Origin: Fodinibius sediminis
Lineage (GTDB): Bacteria > Bacteroidota > Rhodothermia > Balneolales > Balneolaceae
Reading direction: 5' to 3'
DNA: 39,349 nucleotides
Assembly (NCBI RefSeq): GCF_900182555.1
Contig: NZ_FXTH01000023.1
Coordinates: 1-39,349 of the forward strand
The position numbers and the translations under genes are program-made. The notes beneath the pieces are model-generated. The model was not told the DNA's origin. It ran no database searches and saw nothing but the letters and a program-made list of their open reading frames with translations. Positions 34,407 to 39,349 of the stretch are shown here, in pieces. Position 1 is the stretch's first letter; every line of letters starts with the position of its first letter.

Positions 34407-35042
34407 ATGGAAGAGACGAAGGATCAAGGTTTAAAGCTTCAAATAGTAGAAGCAGCTCGAGAAGTTTTGTTGTCCGAAGGATATCGTAATTTATCTCTTC
34501 GAAAAATTGCCCGGCGGGCAGGCGTAAGTGCTACCAGTATTTACCTTCACTTTGAAGGAAAGGATGATCTTGTCCATGCACTCATTGAAGAAGCCATTGC
34601 CCGGTTGAACCACCGGCTGGAGCAGGCTGCCGGAACGACGAAAGGTTCACCCATTAATAAGATTGAGGCCCTCGCCAGAGCATATGCCGACTTTGCCCTT
34701 GAACACCCCCGCGAGTACCAGGTGATCTACCTGGTGAGCTCTGATGAGATGACCCGCTATCCGAAAGAAAAATTCCGCAAGGCCCGGAAAGGATATGAAC
34801 TGGTTATCGATGTACTGAAACAGGGCATACAGGAAGGGGTGATACAAAAGACCAAGCCCGGGACTGCGGCTTATACCTTTTGGGCCCAGCTGCATGGTGT
34901 GATGTCGGTCGTGCTGTCAAAGAGGCTTGATACGAGAATAAATCAGAACGAATTTATCGAAGAAGCCATTAGTCATATAGTAAGCGGATACAGGCAGCAA
35001 GGTTCATTGGAGATGGATGACATAAAAGAACAGCGAATATAA
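34407..35042 (+). CDS. TetR/AcrR family transcriptional regulator
   Basis: A 211-aa DNA-binding repressor. The helix-turn-helix lies at about 29-50 (LSLRKIARRAGVSATSIYLHFEGKDDL), followed by an all-helical ligand-binding domain with the sequence YADFALEHPREYQVIYLVS, similar to the WHG-type C-terminal domain of some TetR proteins. The neighbouring fadE starts only 21 bp after it, so a fatty-acyl-CoA-responsive regulator is a reasonable guess, analogous to FadR-type TetR proteins. It has its own putative palindromic operator upstream. The ligand cannot be read from sequence. Confidence 0.9.
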   Translation: MEETKDQGLKLQIVEAAREVLLSEGYRNLSLRKIARRAGVSATSIYLHFEGKDDLVHALIEEAIARLNHRLEQAAGTTKGSPINKIEALARAYADFALEHPREYQVIYLVSSDEMTRYPKEKFRKARKGYELVIDVLKQGIQEGVIQKTKPGTAAYTFWAQLHGVMSVVLSKRLDTRINQNEFIEEAISHIVSGYRQQGSLEMDDIKEQRI

Positions 35043-35063
35043 ACTCAATTGGGAGATTACATT

Positions 35064-37535
35064 ATGGATATTTTTAATGAGAGCTTGGGTTTTTTATTTC
35101 AGTATCCACTCTGGGCGGTCATTGTGAGCATGTTCGTGGTAGCCACACTCCTGGCTTTCTGGGGAACGCCGCTTTGGATATGGGCCCTTGCCGGTTTTGT
35201 AGCCCTTTGGGGCTTTTCAGCTCCGGCCTGGTTACTGGTGGTCTTCGGGATACTGGTGCTTGTATTCAATGTTAAAGCTGTTCGCCGGGCTGTTTTGACA
35301 GGACCATTGATGAAGCTGCTGGACGCGCTGAACTTTCTTCCAGCTATCTCTGAAACCGAACGGACAGCCATTGAGGCCGGTAATGTCTGGGTTGATGCTG
35401 AGTTATTTTCGGGCAAGCCGGATTTGAAACGGTTAGCCAATGAATCGTACCCGGAGCTGTCGGACGAAGAAAAGGCATTTTTGAATGGACCTGTGGAAGA
35501 ACTTTGTTCCATGGTGGATGACTGGGATGTGTTTGTTCGCAAGGGATTCACCGATGAGGTATGGGACTACATGCGGGAACATAAATTTTTCGGGCTCATT
35601 ATCCCCGAAAAGTATGGCGGCTATAATTTTTCAGCCAGTGCGCACAGTGCGATTATTGCCAAGCTGGCCTCTCGTTGCGGGCCTCTGGCCACCACGGTCA
35701 TGGTGCCGAATTCGCTGGGTCCGGCAGAGCTTTTGATGCATTATGGTACCGAGAAGCAGAAAAACCATTATCTGCCCAGATTGGCAACAGGAGAAGAGAT
35801 TCCCTGTTTTGCACTGACCGAACCCACAGCTGGTTCCGATGCCGGCGCCATGACGGCGGAGGGGGAAGTCTTCAAGGGAGAGGATGGAGAGCTTTACATC
35901 CGGCTTAATTTTGAGAAACGCTATATAACCCTGGCTGCGATATCCACGGTGATCGGATTGGCATTTAAGCTTGAAGATCCGGAAAATCATTTGGGCAAGG
36001 GGAAGAACCTGGGCATAACCTGTGCCCTCATCCCCAGCGATACGGAAGGCATCCGATTGGGCCGCCGTCACGATCCACTGGGGGTTCCATTCTATAACTG
36101 CCCGGTTAATGGCGATAATGCCGTAGTATCGATTGATCAGATTATCGGTGGACCCGAGCAGGCGGGCAATGGCTGGCGTATGCTTATGGAATCACTGGGT
36201 GTTGGCCGGGGTATTTCGCTGCCGGCCCAGAGCGCGGGAGGGGCTAAAGTCGCTACCCGTGCCATTGGTGCTTACACGGCTGTTCGTCGGCAGTTTGGAA
36301 TAAATATAGGAAAGTTTGAAGGCATCGAAGAGCCGATGGCCCGTATTGGAGGCTTTAATTACCTGATGGATGCGGCTCGCCGCTATACCTGTGCAGCACT
36401 CGACACCGGGGAAAAGCCGGCCGTGATTACGGCGATAGCCAAATATAATTTTACCGAGCTCGGACGCCAGATAGTCAATGATGCCATGGACATTCAGGGT
36501 GGAGCAGGGATCTCCAGGGGACCGCGGAATATTTTTGCGCATCAATACACGGCCCTGCCCATTGCTATTACGGTTGAGGGGGCTAACATACTGGCCCGCA
36601 GCCTCATGATTTTTGGACAGGGAGCCATTCGTTGTCATCCGTATGCTTATGACGAAATTGATGCCTTGAGCAAAAAGGATGGGAAGGCGTTTGATGATGT
36701 TTTCTGGAAACACATCGGCCATGTAGCCCGCAACGGGGCTCGTTCTTTCCTTTTGAGCCTGAGCAGGGGAGCAATATCTTCGTCGCCGGTGGGAGGTACT
36801 GCTTCAAAATACTATAAGAAATTGTCATGGACTTCCGCTTCCTTCGCCTTCCTGGCTGATATAGCCCTTGGCTCGTATGGTGGGGGACTTAAAATAAAGG
36901 AGAAGATAAGCGGGCGGTTTGCAGATATCCTCAGCTGGATGTACCTGGCTACGGCCACTCTGCGTCGATATGATGCCGAGGGACAGCGAGAGGACGACCG
37001 CATATTTTTTGAGTGGGCAATGCAGTATGCTTTCGCCCAGATACAGGAGGCTTTCGATGCCATCTATCGCGAGATACAGGTACCCGGCCTGAGCTGGTTG
37101 TTCCATGGACCGATGGCCCTTTGGTCGCGTATTAACCGCCTAGGCACCATGCCTTCCGATAAGATGGGCCACAAGGTGGCCCAGGCAATGCAGCAGCCCG
37201 GACAGCAGCGAGATCGTTTGACAGATGGCATTTACCTTCCGAAAGATAAGGATCAGGCCATGGGACGTTATGAATATGCCCTGCAGTCTTTAGTGGATGC
37301 GGAGCCCGTCTATAAGAAAATGTATGTGGCAACGAAGAAAAAAGAGCTGCCCAAAACGCAGCCCCGTTTTGTTATTGATATGGCGTTGGAAAAAGGGATC
37401 ATTTCTGAAGAAGAGGCAGAATTGGTCCGCAAGGCAGAAGAAGCCCGTGTTGACATGGTTCAGGTGGATGAGTTTACCCTGGAAGAATATCAAAACCAAA
37501 CGCCTGCGGCACCGTTGCAAACGGATAAAACATGA
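35064..37535 (+). CDS. fadE: Long-chain acyl-CoA dehydrogenase of the E. coli FadE type
   Basis: Catalyses the first step of beta-oxidation, forming trans-2-enoyl-CoA and passing electrons to an electron-transfer flavoprotein. The 823-aa protein matches E. coli FadE from end to end: N-terminal membrane segments (about 10-80), VPNSLGPAELLMHYGTEKQK, PCFALTEPTAGSDAGA, LEDPENHLGKGKNLGITCALIP, AIAKYNFTELGRQIVNDAMD, ITVEGANILARSLMIFGQGAIRCHPY, and the FadE-specific C-terminal region (SDKMGHKVAQAMQQPG). The frame opens at TTG 35049, but ATG 35064 is preceded by GGGAGA and is preferred. It is translationally close to the TetR gene, and a strong terminator follows. FixABCX at 9.3-12.9 kb would be the fitting electron acceptor. 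Confidence 0.95.
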   Translation: MDIFNESLGFLFQYPLWAVIVSMFVVATLLAFWGTPLWIWALAGFVALWGFSAPAWLLVVFGILVLVFNVKAVRRAVLTGPLMKLLDALNFLPAISETERTAIEAGNVWVDAELFSGKPDLKRLANESYPELSDEEKAFLNGPVEELCSMVDDWDVFVRKGFTDEVWDYMREHKFFGLIIPEKYGGYNFSASAHSAIIAKLASRCGPLATTVMVPNSLGPAELLMHYGTEKQKNHYLPRLATGEEIPCFALTEPTAGSDAGAMTAEGEVFKGEDGELYIRLNFEKRYITLAAISTVIGLAFKLEDPENHLGKGKNLGITCALIPSDTEGIRLGRRHDPLGVPFYNCPVNGDNAVVSIDQIIGGPEQAGNGWRMLMESLGVGRGISLPAQSAGGAKVATRAIGAYTAVRRQFGINIGKFEGIEEPMARIGGFNYLMDAARRYTCAALDTGEKPAVITAIAKYNFTELGRQIVNDAMDIQGGAGISRGPRNIFAHQYTALPIAITVEGANILARSLMIFGQGAIRCHPYAYDEIDALSKKDGKAFDDVFWKHIGHVARNGARSFLLSLSRGAISSSPVGGTASKYYKKLSWTSASFAFLADIALGSYGGGLKIKEKISGRFADILSWMYLATATLRRYDAEGQREDDRIFFEWAMQYAFAQIQEAFDAIYREIQVPGLSWLFHGPMALWSRINRLGTMPSDKMGHKVAQAMQQPGQQRDRLTDGIYLPKDKDQAMGRYEYALQSLVDAEPVYKKMYVATKKKELPKTQPRFVIDMALEKGIISEEEAELVRKAEEARVDMVQVDEFTLEEYQNQTPAAPLQTDKT

Positions 37536-37560
37536 AATATTTGGCTTAACACGGCCCTTG

Positions 37561-37597
37561 AAAGCCTGGCTGGAAATCATTCAGCCGGGCTTTTTTT
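37561..37597 (+). terminator. Strong rho-independent terminator after fadE
   Basis: A 10-bp stem (37563-37572 with 37582-37591, one G-T pair) with a 9-nt loop is followed by T residues to 37597. It closes the TetR-fadE transcript 28 bp after the fadE stop. Confidence 0.92.
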
Positions 37598-37641
37598 ATG
37601 TTAAACATAATCGAATCTCAGCGAATTCAGGACAAGCCTAA

Positions 37642-37665
37642 ACGGAATAGTCCCAAGTATTCCGT
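37642..37665. repeat. Perfect 8-bp inverted repeat in the fadE-downstream gap
   Basis: ACGGAATA (37642-37649) and TATTCCGT (37658-37665) with an 8-bp spacer. It has no T-tract, so it is not an obvious terminator. It lies between the fadE terminator and the next gene. Confidence 0.55.
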
Positions 37666-37676
37666 CCAACTGTTCG

Positions 37677-37688
37677 CTGATTAATCAG
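37677..37688. repeat. Perfect 12-bp palindrome upstream of the SelA-like gene
   Basis: CTGATTAATCAG is a complete palindrome 139 bp before the SelA-like start and 12 bp after the inverted repeat at 37642. Two-fold symmetry of this size suggests a dimeric regulator site, but nothing else identifies it. Confidence 0.45.
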
Positions 37689-37826
37689 ACCTTGCGATGG
37701 CTCGATATAAAATGACCCATACCGAAAGTTTGTGCATGGTATTCGAAAAGGTATGAAAGTATTTGATTTTCTTTAAATTATTAGTTAAATCAAAAAGCAA
37801 ATCCAATATAATGATATAGGGGTATT

Positions 37827-39044
37827 ATGATAAGTAGAAGAGCTCTTTTAAAACGGTTGTCCGCATTGTCTGTATTTGGTTTGTTCGGAAGCGGTCTTGC
37901 CGTACAGTCGTGTGAGAATGCAAAGGGGAGAGAGGAAGCAAATGATTTAGCAGAGGAACTTGGTATTCGAACGTTTATCAATGCTGCAGGCACCTATACT
38001 TCCATGACGGGCTGCCTGATGCCTGAAGAGGTTATGCAGGCGATTAATGCTTCCTCCAATGATTATATGATGCTTGATGAGGCTCAGGGCAGGGTCGGAG
38101 AACGTATTGCCGAGATGTGTCATGCCGAAGCCGCCATGGTATCTGCAGGTTGCTGGTCGGCCATGGTGCTGGGAACGGCCGGTGTGATTGCGGGCAGGGA
38201 TTCGGAAAAGGCATCGCAGCTGCCCCACCTGGAGGGAACGGACCTTAAATCAAAAGTGATCGTTCAGAAAAGCCACAATACCGGCTATGTGCATGCCGTC
38301 ACCAATACCGGGGTTGATATTGTTCCGGTTGAAAGCAGACAGGAGCTGGAGGAAGCCATTAATGATGATACGGCAATGATGTGGTTTTTAAACAAGGCGG
38401 CCCCGGATGGACAGATCCCGCACGAAGAATGGGTAGAGGTTGGAAAGCAATACCAGATTCCGACAATGATTGATATTGCTGCTGATGTGCCGCCGGTTGA
38501 GAATTTGTGGAAATTTAATGATATGGGATTCGATTTGGTCTGCATATCCGGTGGAAAAGCTCTTCGCGGTCCACAGAGTGCGGGGATACTGATGGGACGA
38601 AAAGATCTTGTGGCCGCGGCGCGGTTTAACAGTCCTCCGCGGGGAGGTAATATCGGGCGCGGAATGAAGGTTAACAAAGAGGAGGTCCTGGGCATGTACG
38701 CCGCTGTCAAGCGCTATGTGAATATGGATCATGAGAAGCAGTGGAAGACCTGGGAGGATCATATCGCCTTGATTGAACAACGGGCGAAAGAAGTGAACGG
38801 AGTGCGTACAGAGGTAACGGTCCCTCCCATCGCAAATCATACGCCTTCGCTTGCCATTTCTTGGGATCAGAATAAGATAAACATAACACAGGAGGAACTG
38901 CGAGAGAATCTTCGCCAGGGTGATCCTTCAATTGAGATGAGGGGCAGCGGAGAGAATACCATTCATCTCACGGTATTTATGCTGCAGCCCGGGGAAGAGA
39001 AAATTGTAGCCCGTCGAATCAGGGAAGAGCTGGCAAAGGCTTAA
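37827..39044 (+). CDS. Exported SelA-like PLP-dependent enzyme with twin-arginine leader
   Basis: A 405-aa fold-type I PLP enzyme of the selenocysteine synthase (SelA)-like family, which includes D-glucosaminate-6-phosphate ammonia-lyases. The PLP site is seen as Asp216 (TMIDIAAD) and Lys244 in ISGGKALRGPQSAGIL. Unlike usual members it starts with a Tat-type leader: SRRALLKRLS, then a hydrophobic stretch, then SC at 28-29 (a weak lipobox, with Gln at -2). So it is probably exported folded with its cofactor, possibly lipid-anchored. The AGGGG at 37818-37822 supports the ATG. An amidohydrolase gene follows 27 bp later. SelA-like/amidohydrolase neighbours are known in other bacteria, but usually without export leaders. 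Confidence 0.88.
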   Translation: MISRRALLKRLSALSVFGLFGSGLAVQSCENAKGREEANDLAEELGIRTFINAAGTYTSMTGCLMPEEVMQAINASSNDYMMLDEAQGRVGERIAEMCHAEAAMVSAGCWSAMVLGTAGVIAGRDSEKASQLPHLEGTDLKSKVIVQKSHNTGYVHAVTNTGVDIVPVESRQELEEAINDDTAMMWFLNKAAPDGQIPHEEWVEVGKQYQIPTMIDIAADVPPVENLWKFNDMGFDLVCISGGKALRGPQSAGILMGRKDLVAAARFNSPPRGGNIGRGMKVNKEEVLGMYAAVKRYVNMDHEKQWKTWEDHIALIEQRAKEVNGVRTEVTVPPIANHTPSLAISWDQNKINITQEELRENLRQGDPSIEMRGSGENTIHLTVFMLQPGEEKIVARRIREELAKA

Positions 39045-39071
39045 TCATAATTTTAATATTGAATAAAGAGT

Positions 39072-39349
39072 ATGAATTGTACCGTTGATACTTCCATATA
39101 TACTGATGTTTGCAAGTGGTTTGAGGTAATAAGCTTCAAGGTGATCTCCGCTATCCTTATAATGGGTACGCTGTTGTTGGCATGCCCGGTTTTAGCCGGT
39201 GCCCAGTCCTATGACCTGGTGCTCAAGGGCGGGCACGTCATCGATCCCAAAAACGATATTGATGAACCGATGGATGTGGCCATCAAAGACGGGAAGATTG
39301 CCGAAGTGTCTGCCGACATTGCGCCGGGGGATGCGGCCACGGTGGTCGA
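39072..39349 (+). CDS. Exported amidohydrolase, N-terminal part (runs off the window)
   Basis: The frame from the ATG at 39072 runs without a stop to the window end, giving 92 residues. After a longish N-terminus comes a hydrophobic signal peptide (about 18-46) ending in LAGAQS, then YDLVLKGGHVIDPKNDIDEP and DVAIKDGKIAEVSADI, the entry strand pattern of dihydroorotase-like/deacetylase amidohydrolases. The metal-binding HxH motif would lie just beyond the window. It starts 27 bp after the SelA-like gene and is probably co-transcribed. The likely role is hydrolysis of a cyclic amide or N-acyl group of an exported compound. The incomplete end prevents a family assignment. Confidence 0.8.
   Translation, partial: MNCTVDTSIYTDVCKWFEVISFKVISAILIMGTLLLACPVLAGAQSYDLVLKGGHVIDPKNDIDEPMDVAIKDGKIAEVSADIAPGDAATVV

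Noticed and set aside
1-39349. CRISPR arrays, insertion sequences, integrases, tRNA or rRNA genes
   Set aside because: No regular repeat spacing, transposase-like frames, att-type repeats, or tRNA/rRNA-like folds were noticed on either strand by eye; a dedicated scan would be needed for certainty.

Overview
This window looks like a chromosomal segment from a member of the Balneolota or a close relative in the Bacteroidota/Rhodothermota radiation. The evidence is a lipoprotein with a GWxTD motif, a secreted protein ending in a type IX secretion (T9SS) sorting domain with the QNYPNPF motif, a queuine transferase with the reduced zinc site seen in Bacteroidota, DUF4199- and DUF1080-type proteins, and separate FixC/FixX proteins. 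The species assignment is inference. Nearly all of it is protein-coding. I found no tRNA, rRNA, CRISPR array, transposase or integrase.

Layout. (1) 0.1-2.1 kb: tgt (minus) diverges from a DPM1-type polyprenol-phosphate glycosyltransferase. (2) 2.25-7.83 kb: a compact plus-strand run of accA, a hotdog thioesterase, DUF2085, a DUF4199-like protein, a CPBP protease, a DUF2007-like protein, cdsA and a dipeptide epimerase. Overlaps and very short gaps suggest one lipid/envelope operon. (3) 7.9-9.3 kb: a MauE/DoxX-like protein and a TIGR01777 reductase. (4) 9.3-12.9 kb, minus strand: fixA-fixB-fixC-fixX, encoding an electron-transfer flavoprotein plus its quinone oxidoreductase. (5) 13-20 kb: cupin isomerase-like protein, GWxTD lipoprotein, pyruvate kinase, a conserved protein often labelled 3-methyladenine glycosylase, a UbiA-family prenyltransferase and a thioredoxin-like protein. 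(6) 20-31 kb: an envelope and secretion block. It holds a 1050-aa BNR-repeat T9SS cargo with an adjacent small lipoprotein, a DUF1080 protein, a class III aminotransferase, a PQQ-type sugar dehydrogenase lipoprotein, an aldehyde dehydrogenase, and two paralogous lipoproteins of a family I do not recognise. (7) 31-34.2 kb: PA0069-type radical SAM protein, a redoxin, pdxH and trmB. (8) 34.4-37.6 kb: a TetR regulator followed by an E. coli-type long fadE, ending at a strong terminator. (9) 37.8 kb to the end: a SelA-like PLP enzyme with a twin-arginine leader and the start of an exported amidohydrolase.

How the genes may connect. FadE needs an electron acceptor, and FixAB plus FixCX could pass its electrons to the quinone pool, so regions 4 and 8 together resemble the redox half of fatty-acid oxidation. 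AccA and CdsA cover the synthetic side. Points most worth a second look are the new lipoprotein pair, the exported SelA-like/amidohydrolase pair, the E. coli-type FadE beside its own TetR gene and palindromes, and the lipoprotein-T9SS cargo gene pair.
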